Assembly: GCA_029449235.1 (NCBI GenBank)
Contig: JANATG010000011.1
Location: forward strand, 1,332,001 to 1,396,000
Length of the DNA: 64,000 nt
Reading direction: 5' to 3'
DNA from: Linnemannia schmuckeri
Taxonomy: Eukaryota > Mortierellomycota > Mortierellomycetes > Mortierellales > Mortierellaceae
The notes under the pieces were generated by a model, which saw only the letters and a program-made list of their open reading frames with translations, had not been told where the DNA came from and made no database searches. The position numbers were made by a program, and so were the translations under genes. Of this stretch, positions 35,987 through 46,955 are shown in pieces (the first letter of the stretch is position 1; each line of letters begins with the position of its first letter).

Positions 35987-38900
35987 TTGTGCGTGAGAAT
36001 GTACAAAGAAGAGAACAAGAAAAAGGACGTGTGTAAGAGTAGTAAGGTTTTTGTTGTGTCTGATTGACTTTGATGAGGTTAATGAGAATGAGGAAAGGAA
36101 TGAGTAGGAAGCGTATGAAAAGGTGGTCAGTGTGTAGCGAAGAGGAATAAAGACGCAAAAAGAAAGGCACCGAGGAAAGGGTCGAGTGGAGAAAAGAAGG
36201 AGGAGGAAGAAGAGAGGCCGAGGAAGGAGAGCAACGAAGAAAAAGAGAGAAAAAAAGAAAGGAAGAAAAAAAAATAAAGAGGGAACACAACGGGAATTAT
36301 ATACTAAATAACAGGAAAGCTGGTTTGAGAGGGCTTCATTGTTGTTGGTTGTTTGTAGTTTTGCCGTTGCACACAACTGACAACTACCAACTGACAGATC
36401 AACGGAGTGATCTAGGACACCATCAATCGTCGACTGTCAAAAAAGGAGTACCCTCTGTCACCCCCTCCCTCGTCCTGCTCACTAGACCACTGCTCCTCCT
36501 ATTTCCTTCCTTCCTTCCTTCCTTCCTATTCTTTCCCTCCCTCTTTCCTATTCCTTCCTCATGTTCCTCATGTCAATGCTGATGGCGATGATGATGATGC
36601 CGATGGGAAGAAGAACAAGAGCAAGAGGGAGAACTTGCCGTTGGAAAGATCCATGGTTGAGGCTCAACGGCGCAAGGTGACAACGAACAAACACAAAAGC
36701 GATTGAGAGAACTGCTTGCTCCTTGTGCTCCTCCATCCCCAAACCCAATCTCATCTACAAAAAAAAGGCATGGAAGAAGAAATAACAATTAACATAGAGG
36801 ATCCTCGGAGGGCCCCACAGAAAAGAGCTACCTGATAGTCTACATGTGAACATGTGATGGGGGGATTTTGGCACTAGATCCCCCTCGGTCCTTTAGTCCC
36901 ATCATCTTCCCATCATCTCCATCTGTCACTTTGGGCTATGTTATACGACGTCCACCCTTGTTGATGTTCGGCATATAGATGGATGGATGACGAGGGAAAG
37001 GAGAGAAGGAAAGATCTAAAGCAATTGTCGTCTCATCCCTTACCTTTTTCCCGCTGCCGCTCTTTTTTTCTTCTCTCTCCTTCCCTTGATCTCGAAGACT
37101 GAAAGCAAAAGGAAGACAAGGCTCAGGAACGGACCATCAAAACACTGAGTGATGTAACCTTCTCCTCCACTCTCGGTATTCCATCAGTAGCCAATGGTGC
37201 CGTTAGTTCAAAAATTGGTGGCGTACTTTCTTAACGGTCTCACTGATTGATTGATTTTTTTTGTTCTGGGCAAAGAGCAGTAAGAAAAAAAAGCAAGGTA
37301 AGCTCGTGCTCAATCTCGTCTCTCCCTCTCTTTCTCTCTCTTTCACTCGATCACAACCGTTGCCTCCCTCTCACACTTCATCTCATCACTCACAGACGCA
37401 TGCCTTCTTCGCTTAACATTCCTTCTCCATTCGAATCTTCTTTTGACCATATACGACAACGATCCTTCACAAGCTATTCCATATGTGCGCTTAGGCAATC
37501 CCTATGAAACGATGAATATGTAGACCGCCCTGTCCAAACTTCAAAACACTCGCTTGCCCTTCAACAACGATCAAACTCATTCTATTGGCATTATGAGACC
37601 CCTATTCCTCGCCCTACACTCAGTAGCATCAATAAACAAACTGGCTTTACCGGTCTAGCCTAGCCAGGGTACAACAGAAAGTATGTAGTCGTCATTAGGT
37701 ATTTTCGATCGTTCCAGTTCCACTCAACCATCGAACAATTCATAGTAAATAAGAGAGCGCGCATGTCAAGCAAGCATACAAGGCAGGGCCTTACTTTATC
37801 ACAGATCCCCTTGCCTTGAATGGTTGGGGACAATGATTGGATGGCAAGCATGCCCGTGCACGGCTACCAAAGGTCCCACGCCTGGCCCTCTGGTAATTAA
37901 CCTTACACAAGTGTTTTTTTTATTTTGCTCTCTTCGCTTGGTTCTCCGTTCCTAACGTCCTCCTCTCACCCACTAGTAGTTTGTTTGGTGGGTTGATGGG
38001 TTGGGTGGGACGGATCATGGTCTGGGCTAGTCTCTTTTTTACTTTCCGTCATCTTCCTACCCTTCTTTTCTCTCTTTCTTTTTGTCCCTTCCTTTCTTCC
38101 TCACCCCAATTGTTTTCTATCCACTTTAGATACACCTACCAAGGTATCCGTCTTAGAGGAAAAAAATGCTCAACATCAATTCATGGCATGAATGGATGAA
38201 CGATTGAAGGGTGCAAACACAAGAGCAAACAAGGAATCAGTAGCGCTTCCCGCTTTCCCTTTTTTTTACCCCCTGGTGCGACAGAGCATGGCAAACCCGA
38301 GTCTTTCTCTCTCTCTTTGTAGTGCTTTTGTTGATGTCGCCTCGCCTGCATGAATGAAGAAAGAAAAAATGATTCGGCTCTCGTTTCCCCCCAACCCAAT
38401 CCAACCCTATCCAAACCCAACCCGGCTTGCATAAAAAACATATCGATAATAAATGCCTTACCTGTATTCCTTCCTTGAAGGAAGCAAGTGAGCGGACGAT
38501 AAACAAATCAGGGACCAAATCAACAATCCTCTCGATATCACTAAAAACTCAACCCACTTGTGGTGTGCACAAATGCAACAAACAATAAAACGAAAGATAT
38601 GCACCCAACGAATGAACGAATGATACCAATTGGATACGGTTGCCAGATTGGTTAGGCGATAAAAAAACAAGAAAAACAAGGTGCAAGTAAGGGAAAAGGA
38701 ACACAAAACAGAGATAGAAAGAAAACGGCGCACTCGCAAATGTCGCTTGAGGAAAAGGCAGGGTTATGATGGAAATTGGCAACTTTGATGGCGATGATGA
38801 GGGATCTCCAGCAAGGCATGGATGGCATGGGTATGGGCATGGCATTGAATCTCTCCCTCCTCTCCTTCGTGGCCATCCTGGTCTAGTCCTCGGTCCCGGT

Positions 38901-39911
38901 CCTCAACTGCCAAGTCAGTGCATCATCGCACCCCCTTTAAAAAGCCACGCACTACGCTCATTTTTTTCTTTTACTTGTAACTGCTTCTGTCCATCTCCCT
39001 ATTATCTCCCTATTATCTCCCTCTTTCTTTTTCTTTTTTTTACTTCCATTCCTTGTTCCCTCCTCTTTTTATTACGCGTTGTTGTCGTTGTCGTTGTTGT
39101 TGATGCCGTTAACTCTCTCCCCTTTTTCCTCTCATGCATTACTGCCACTCACCACTCTCTTGTTGTCTCTCTTCTCCCACTTTTGTCTTCCCGCTCTCGC
39201 TCTTGTAATATTATTTTTCTCTTCATCCGTTGACATTTTTTCCATTCTTTTGTTATTTTGCATTGCTTGATTTGCTCTACTTTTTTTACCTTCTTCCCGG
39301 TCAAGTCGAAGTCCAATATCCCCATTTCCCCTCCTCTTCCCGAGATAGTTAATTTGAAGTTCGTTAACGACTATTTTATTTATTTCGTTCGCTCTCTCTT
39401 GCTCTTCGTTTCCAATTCCCTCGGGCCCCCCTCGTAACAGCGCGCACTAACACAGTTCATTTTTTTTTTTTTTTTTTTTTTTTTACTTACTCGCGCTGCA
39501 CCTTTTGTTTTCTTCCTCTACTTCTTTCTTCCTTCTTTCTCTTTCTCCATCCTTTACACCTGTGTATTTATCCACTTCCTTCTCCCTCACACGAGCACAT
39601 AACTTCTTCTTGAGCACTTTCTTTTTCATTCCTCCCACCTCCTTTACCCACTCCTCATTCGTTTCCTCATTCAAAAAGCCAACCAGCAACTCCTTCGATA
39701 CCCTACACCTTCCCTTCATTCTTCATCCACTCGTCCGAAACGCAACGGCCACAACCTTGTCCACACCATAGTTCATAAAAACTCCCTTGTCGCCAAGAAG
39801 AAAAAATACCCTGAAGAACATTGCCCTGCCACACCTCTCTATATCTCCCACTCACGCCCCGCCCTTCCCATACACACATACACATAACACATACATATAC
39901 GCGTTATTACA
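35987..39911. promoter_or_regulatory. 3.9 kb divergent intergenic region between NF-YA and a poly-Gln protein gene
   Basis: Upstream sides of both neighbours. It contains CT-rich stretches (36450-36560, 38030-38110, 39000-39300, 39480-39700) and a T27 tract at about 39458-39484. Short ORFs exist on both strands but none shows a recognisable domain or consistent splice structure. No RNA gene is recognised. Confidence 0.5.
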
Positions 39912-40876
39912 ATGCTTAATTCTGCAGTGTCAGACTTTTCAGCCAAGATGTCCAAGCACTTCCACAGCAACTCGGTCATGCCATTATCGGAAGCAAATCT
40001 GAGCAGGCATACTCTTCAGGTAAAGAAAAAACCAACGAAACGTCTCTCACCAAGTACCTCTCGAACGAAAAAGTGCAATTCGACCAAAAAGGGACAGACT
40101 TGCAATTTTTTTTTCTGTTCTCGTGCCTATGTTCCATCGTGTGGTCAGTGTCCTCCTGTTTTCTGGTTTTCTTCCCTCAAGTGTTTCGCCTCTGAACTCA
40201 CTTGGGCACAAAAAAGAGGGTCGACCTGGACCCTGTTGTTTATGCGCATACCTTCATTCATTCATCTACTTCCCGTTTGCACGTCTCCTTCCTCACCAAT
40301 CGACAAATATCCCCCTTTTACATCCTCCCGTTCACCCACATATACAGACAATACATACACTCGCCCAAAATCCCACACCCAGTTACCCGCGGCAGGACCC
40401 ACATGAACGTTCAATTGCCCCCTGCCCGCTCAACCCTTGCTCAAAAAAAAAAACTCATTTCCACCTTAAAGAAAAAAAAAGGAAAAAAGGAAGGCTCTCG
40501 AAAGCTGTTGACAAGTTCAGCTCTGTTTTTATTCCCTTCAAACCCTTGAGCTCTTGGCTTCTATATATCTTCATGTGCTTGTCACTTCTTCTCGGGCCAC
40601 TGTAACTTGGCCCCGACCCTGACACCCAGGGGGACCCTGCTTTCGCTCATTTCGCCCTTAGACCCCTTCATTGAAATATCTTAATTTACGTTTCTAATTC
40701 ACATTATTTTCTTCCCATTGCTTTTTTTTTCTTCCGTTTCGGGATGAAACAGAGCCCGGCTTCAAGAGAGGCCAAGCTGCGACACATCCTTGTCTATGTC
40801 GACCTTCAGCGGGAGCTCATCGCATTAGCAGAAGAGGAAGAACACAACAGTGGAAGACTCCACCCTTACCACCATC

Positions 40877-40910
<34 letters not shown>

Positions 40911-42696
40911 TCGAACCGTCAGAGAGAAGAAGTCTGCAACCCTTAGCTTGAGCAAGAACGAATTAGCGCACCGCAGTGGGGAAGAGGAAGGATTCACCAC
41001 CTTGGTCGACGGTAGAAGTAGTCGAGGACTCTGGCACAACAACAATAGCACACACCCTAAGAGGTCTGATCTCACCATCTTGTTACACAACTCGGCAAGA
41101 CATGAACAACCACATGCGTCTTCCACCCCACAACAAGCGCACGAGCGACAACTCCAAGAACAACAGCAGCAACAACGACAACAACAGCAGCAGCAGGAAC
41201 TACAGCATCAGCAACAGCAACAAAACAAACATCATCAACCCACCGTGTCGCCATCCCCTATTCCACTGAAACATCACGACAGCGCTGTGGAATCTCTCCG
41301 ACAACAACGTCAGCATCATCAACAACAGCAGGAGCGCAATACCCGCCAGACAGACGCGCTGGATCCCAGTCTCGCCCTCCCTCGAGCTCTCCCAAGGAAC
41401 AGAATACCCGGGTACCGCGACTCGTACCTCTCTGGAGATTTGGATGCAGAGTGGCAGATCATTGACGATGTGGGACCCGACAGCCCAACCATACCCAACA
41501 GCCATTATCCAGCATTTGAATTTGCACCGGGTCACAACGAGTCGCGTCACGCTTTGCCTATTCAGTCCTCCAAATCAGTGGAGCGTCCGATTCAATATCG
41601 CCGGCGAGAAGAATCTACAGAGGACTGTGCTATCCAGAGACAACCCCTGCAGAGACAGACATCGTTCGAGAAGGAGAAGAAGACGGGTCGATTTGGACGG
41701 TTTTCTCTGCCAGGGAGGAGCAAACGGGCAAGCACTACTCATCAGCGCAAGGAGAGTTTACCGGAGATGAGCAAGTCAGGGGGAGGAGGAGAGGGAGGTG
41801 CAGCTGAGGATGGCGTTCATACTAGATCCTTTTCCATCTCAAACAAGGACAAGGACGGTAAGGATCGTGTTCGATTCCAGGATGGGAGAGCAGCAGCATT
41901 GGACGCTGTTGACTCGGCCATGAATCCATCTGCGTCGATGGTCAAGCGGAGGAGCAAGGTCCGTCAGTTGTTGAGCGAGATCTTCAAGAAGACGCCCAAG
42001 CAAGAACAACAACAAAACCAAGTCATCTCGGCTCCATCTCCCGTCCAACGAGCCTATCCGGGCAGTGGGCATAATATTCTGGTCTCGGCCTCAATCACGC
42101 CTCAAGACCTCCCGCCTCGCGCAGGAACATCTTTGTCCCATTATGCGCGCGAGAGCATGGTCGATCCATTGCAGCGGGAATTGTATCAGATTCAGACACC
42201 ACTCCCAACTGAAGAGCATCTGGTCCTTGCTGACAACGACAACAACAACGACGATAACAACAACAACAAAAACAAGGACAATAACGCCGGTGATAACGAT
42301 GCCGACACACCCTTTCTGGGCCAGACCTCGCTGACCCCGCCACCTGCTGCTTCGGTGTTGAGGTACTCGACCAGCCGTCCGATCAACCTGGACCAGATCT
42401 TGAGTTTCCACCAAGACTCTGCTGCCGCAGAGGACTCTTCTAATGAACACAAGACAAGACCGTCGTCGAACCTCATGCCTATTGCTGGGGCCATTAAGGA
42501 TATGGCAACAACAGCAGCAGCGTCCGGCAGTGCATCAGGGTCGGGCAGTGGTAGTGACCCGTACATTTCACAGCGACGTCTGGTTGCTCTGATGCCTGAG
42601 CAGCCGGCAGACCTTGAAGGGGTGGGTTGTCGACAAAACATCTTTGGTATGGACTGTCCCAATGACCTTGTCGTGCCACACATCGCCACCGTCTAG
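39912..42696 (+). CDS. Gln-rich protein of unknown function
   Basis: Exon 1 (39912-40019) and exon 2 (40753-42696), joined in phase 0 across a 733-nt intron, encode 683 residues. The junction gives SRHTLQ|SPASREAKLRHI. Residues about 37-65 (KLRHILVYVDLQRELIALAE) look like an amphipathic helix. Four or more Gln runs lie at about 40880-40910 and 41150-41330, and an Asn/Asp run at about 42230-42300. More ordered islands are DAEWQIIDDVGPDSPTIP, GRFGRFSLPGRSKRAS (basic, with possible phosphosites), KRRSKVRQLLSEIFKKTP, and the C-terminus LEGVGCRQNIFGMDCPNDLV, which contains two Cys. No known domain. A regulatory or scaffolding role is possible but not shown. Confidence 0.65.
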
Positions 42697-42931
42697 CTTA
42701 TGAATAAAAGAACAAGCAAGACTTGACTTGTAGCATGGGTGCATAAGTGAATGAACGAGTAATTTTAGTGGCGTTGTCAATTAGAGAATGTGCAGGAAAA
42801 GAGGGTTAACGTCTAATAACTCGCTGTAAGTTCGCGACTGGGGCTGTCCTTTTTTTTTTTTTTTTTTTTTCCAGCCCATCACCTTTCGTCAACCATCAAA
42901 CCACGCCGACCAAACAACATACGAAGCGACG

Positions 42932-44100
42932 ATGAAGTTCTCACACAAGGCATATTTGAAGCCTCTTGCCCACGCAACCAAATACCCCACCGGACCTGTT
43001 AACGGCGTTTTTCTCGCAGAAACCAACTCGACCAACGTTGTCGATGCAGTGCCCTTTTTTCACTTTTGGGGAACTTTGACTCCCATGCTTGAGGTTGCCA
43101 TGACCCAGGTACTCACCCCAACACTATTTCGTTCGAAGGATGGCAAATGCACTGCTGTTCATCAGGGGAAAAGGTCATTGAAACACAGGCGCAATAGCTA
43201 GACTCATCAGGAAACAGGAAACAAATAGTGCGGCTTTCATTTCAGGAGAGGAGCAACTTCTGCAAGGAAAGCGATGAGCGAGGATGATGCAGCAGATGAC
43301 GCCTCATCTCTGACTTATAGGATCTGATGAGACTGCATGAATGGCTATTGCTGATCACGCCTACATATTGCCGATACCTACACTTGTAATTCCTGTTCTT
43401 TACTTGTTTTTCTCACGCCTTTTTTTTCCCCTTGTCCGAACGACCATTTAAATTAGGTCGATTTGCACTGCAAGACGAATGGACTCAGGATAATCGGATA
43501 CTACGAGGCGAGTGAGAGACTTGAAGACGAGGCCTTATCGCTGGTCGGTCAGAAGATTGCTTCTCAGATCCATCTCGTCAACCCTGAAGCATTCGCCGTC
43601 GTCGTAAGTCATTAGAATTTAGCCGGCTCCATTGTGTATTGACGGATGTACATGTGGCGTGGACTAGATCATCAATTGAATGCTGACATTATCTCTACTT
43701 CGATACCTTTTTCGCACCCCTTTGTAGATCAAGAACAGGAAGATTAACTCGGATGATGTCGCTTTCTTGGTAAATACTTGTTGGACAGAGATCGACCCCT
43801 GAGCACCCTATATATATTATCCCATGATCTGTTTTGTCTTACGTTTACTAACAAGCTTAATATTTCCTTTTAACCCCTTCTATCATGCAATAATAGCCTT
43901 ACCAGCTCAAGGAGGGTCAGTGGCGCGCGAGCAAGGAGGCCTTCTCAGACAAGAATGCCGGGTTCTCGTTGGAGAACAGCTCAAGTCCTACTGTGGCGGC
44001 CAAGGCTCTTCGTAGCGGAATGAGTGAGAAGCTTGCTGATTTCGATAACCACTTGGAGAACATCAAGGAGGACTGGTTGACCAACAAGGCTATCGTGTAA
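42932..44100 (+). CDS. EMC8: ER membrane protein complex subunit 8/9 (EMC8)
   Basis: Four exons, 42932-43108, 43457-43603, 43728-43769 and 43897-44100, give 189 residues, the usual length for EMC8/9. It begins MKFSHKAYLKPLAHATKYPT and contains VNGVFLAE, VDAVPFFHFWGTLTPMLEVA, LRIIGYYEASERL and VNPEAFAVVIKNRKI, all signatures of this MPN-like fold that lacks the metal-binding JAMM motif. The EMC inserts tail-anchored and some multi-pass proteins into the ER membrane; EMC8/9 sits on its cytosolic face. Budding yeast lacks this subunit, so its presence fits an early-diverging fungus. Intron 1 is 348 nt. The 42-nt exon 3 is well supported by phase and by sequence (IKNRKINSDDVAFL). Confidence 0.92.
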
Positions 44101-44584
44101 AAGCCATCTGTAAGAGATTAAGGATGTAGTTGTTTGATAGGAATATAAAAGAGACTGATATAGAAGATATTGTTACAAGCGTTGATGGGAAAGGGAGTTG
44201 GTTGCGAACATGCGTGTATGTGCCTCTGTGTGTCTGTGTGTGAACAGTTCAAAGCGGATAAAGACAAAGAAAGATCGCATGAATCGCGGACCACTTGTGA
44301 TCTACCCACCATTAAAATTTTGCTCTCTCCTTTTCCCTCCCTTACCTCCTTCCCCATCTGCTCCCTTCCCCTAAGGCTACAAGTACTGTAAACAAACCTT
44401 TTTTTTTCCCTCCCTTTGTTTCCTCTTCTTTTTGCTCAGCGCACATCTTCCCGACAAAACCGACCCTTCACACGCAGACATACATCCTCGAACAAAGTCT
44501 TTTCCCAAGCAGACAGACAACCCTAACGCACTCCTCCAGTCCAGCGAACGACCCAACCCAACCATCACCACGACCAACGACATC
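44101..44584. promoter_or_regulatory. Intergenic region upstream of CKS1
   Basis: Short spacer between two + strand genes, with a pyrimidine-rich promoter-like stretch at 44320-44450. The CKS1 frame is open back to 44432 but has no ATG before 44585. Confidence 0.5.
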
Positions 44585-45881
44585 ATGACACGCCCAGCAA
44601 GGGGAGGAGGAATCACCGACTCGTACCGTGATCAGAACGACGAGAATCGGTCTCATACATACGACGACGAAGACCTTCACCACTATCAACAGGCTGCTAC
44701 CACTACGACAACGACTTCTCGCGCAGCTTCAGACTTTGTAGTCTACCAGGACCCCGAAAAGCCACAGCCACAGCCACAGCCACAGCGTCACCGGTTGACG
44801 ACACAACGAGGACACCAGCGCTTCCAACAACAACAACAACAGCAGCAACAACAGCAACAACAGCAGCAACAGCAACAACAGCAACAGCAGCAAGTGCATT
44901 CTGGAGATATGTCGGGAGTAGAGTTGCATGACGGCGACGAAGCAGGTTTTGATGGAGGCGAGGATGGCGGCGGGGAATATTGCAGTGATCAAGAAAATGT
45001 TCACCCAACCCATCGAGCAGGAGGAGGAGGAGCAGGATCATCCACGGCGATGGCAGCAGCAGCAGCAACAGGAGTGCAGCCAGTACCAGCCCGCGCCACG
45101 ACTGTTGGTGGTGGTGCTACCGCTGTTGCTGCTGCCCCTATACTAGATGCGCGTCAAGAGCTGATGCAGCGGAACAAGCATACTTCCTCGTCGTCCCAGC
45201 TACTGCAGCAACAGCAACAGCTACTGCAGCGTCGATCTTCGGCTAATATTGAGCTGGCAGGACGATCAAGACCTTCAAGTCAACAACAACAAGTCTCGTC
45301 TTCATCATCATCTCGGGAGCAGCAACACCAGTCAGGGACAGTAGCAGGAGGAGCGTACAGAGAGATCCCAGGCGCACCAGGAAGGAAAAGAAATCGGGAT
45401 GGCGAGGGGGAGGCAGGATACCTTGATGGCCAAATAGGCGGTGGTGGTGATGCTGTTGTATCGTCTCGAGACGTGGAACGGCACCATCAGTCGAAACGGC
45501 ACCTCATGGCTGCACGAGGACAACAAGAGCACGACACGGCACATGCGCGGGCGGCTGCGAAAGCACAAGCACAATCACAGGAACTACCAGCGGCGCCAAT
45601 GACACAACAGCAGCTGCTCGAAAAACAACAACGGGATGCCGCTCTCCGGAAGCAACGCAGGGCCCATGCCGAAGAGTTGAAGCAGTACAACCGCTTGATA
45701 GAGCACATTGATTATGGACCAGTCTATGAGGATGATACGTACGAGTACCGGAACGTCACGCTGCCCAAGGTGATGCTCCGGTTCCTTCCCAGACACTTGA
45801 TGGAGCGGCCTGATGACAAGAACTCGTATGTCCTTCGACTGCTGAAAGGTAAAAAAAAAAGCGGCGTGAATAAGGCAGACC

Positions 45882-45912
<31 letters not shown>

Positions 45913-46472
45913 CCTTGTGGCGTAATAATATGTTGAAGTTACTAACGCCTATTTTTCGATTATCATGGACAATGGCAAATCCTATAATAGAGTCAGAGTG
46001 GCGTCACATCGGGATTAAGATGTCGCAGTACTGGGTTCACTATCTCTGCCATGCTCCAGAGCCACATGTATTGCTGTTCCGAAGACCTGTCGGAACTGGT
46101 GAACGACTGAAACAGGAACAGGAAAGAAAGGCTGCTGCCGACGAGGCTGCTGAAGCTGCTATAGCGGCCAAAGAGGCACAGCGAGCACTGTTGCGAAGAA
46201 CTGGATCTTCCTCCTCATCCTCTTCTTCACAACAGCAGCAACGTCAGGATATGAGAAGCGCAATCTCCAATGGTACGACTTCCAGATCTGCGGCACACTC
46301 TCAACAGCAGTCAACATCGTCAGGAGCGTCCAGGGTGGTAGCAGAAGAGGCAGAGGCACCATCATCGTCATCAACAGCAGAAGCAACACAGGAGAATGGT
46401 TCACGTCGGTCACGAGAAAACACCCCTCCTCCTGCTCCTAAGCGCTCCAACTCCGACAAGCCTCATCACTGA
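44585..46472 (+). CDS. CKS1: Cyclin-dependent kinase regulatory subunit CKS1/Suc1 with long low-complexity extensions
   Basis: Two exons, 44585-45848 and 45991-46472, give 581 residues. The CKS domain is at about residues 375-455. DYGPVYEDDTYEYRNVTLPK and MLRFLPRHLMERPDDKNSYV are followed by ESEWRHIGIKMSQYWVHYL, then the hinge and anion-pocket motif HAPEPHVLLFRRP. The domain is complete and includes the extra loop seen in yeast Cks1/Suc1. CKS proteins bind CDK and phospho-threonine to promote multisite phosphorylation. The odd part is the ~370-residue N-terminus: acidic, Ser/Gly-rich, with one run of about 30 glutamines (44830-44890) and shorter Q runs. A Glu/Ala/Lys helix and Ser/Gln tail (about 460-581) follow the domain. 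Typical CKS proteins are 80-150 residues. The intron contains T29. The start is the first ATG of the frame; later in-frame ATGs (such as 44910) would shorten the extension. Confidence 0.9.
45884..45912. repeat. T29 homopolymer inside the CKS1 intron
   Basis: A run of 29 thymines sits within the 142-nt intron (45849-45990), about 80 nt before the acceptor. It is too far upstream to be the usual polypyrimidine tract alone. Confidence 0.9.
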
Positions 46473-46955
46473 ATCTGTTTTCCTTTGCTTGTATGCCTAC
46501 TCTTTTTTTTTTTTCTGCATTTTTTCTTTTTTGTCTGAAGATTTGCGATCCTATTTTTGCTTCCTAGTGCACTTGATTTGCAGAGATAGTGGCCTGGATT
46601 GCCCCTCTCCTTACTTCTTGTTTTGCTTTAATGGACCCTTCTCTCATCGCGTGTGCTCTGACTCGTAGTACACGTTCTTTTTTTCTTTTTTTTTTTCATC
46701 GACGTCGTTTGTCTTTCGCTATCGCTCGTTTTTCCCATTTTCAGCAAAGCTCTGTACCTCCCACTCTCCCTTCTCTTCTCTCTCACTGTAGAAACAAATA
46801 CACTGTACCATTAACAGCGCACGATGTTTTCTAGTTCCATATTGATGAGTTTATTTTTGTTTACAATGGGATGAAATTGAATGGATGAAGTTAAACTTGA
46901 AGAGGTGGGAGGAAATGGTATGTCGTTGTGTTGTTGGTGTGCACGCTTTGAGAGT
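46473..46955. other. Convergent 3' intergenic region
   Basis: T-rich spacer between CKS1 (+) and aspartate aminotransferase (-). No gene is seen. Confidence 0.6.

Noticed and set aside
36548..36754. Minus-strand 68-codon ORF with one hydrophobic segment
   Set aside because: Lies in repeat-rich intergenic DNA, shows no similarity to anything recognised, and the hydrophobic run derives from a GATGATGATG repeat.
38766..39233. 155-codon + strand ORF beginning MMEIGNFDGDDEGSPARHG
   Set aside because: After about 50 residues it becomes pyrimidine-tract translation (F/S/L/V runs). No domain or splice support.
45800..45848. Extra residues between LPRHLM and ESEWR in CKS1 taken as an unspliced insertion
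   Set aside because: Yeast Cks1 and Suc1 have a similar loop at this place, and alternative donors (GTATGT at about 45827) break the frame.
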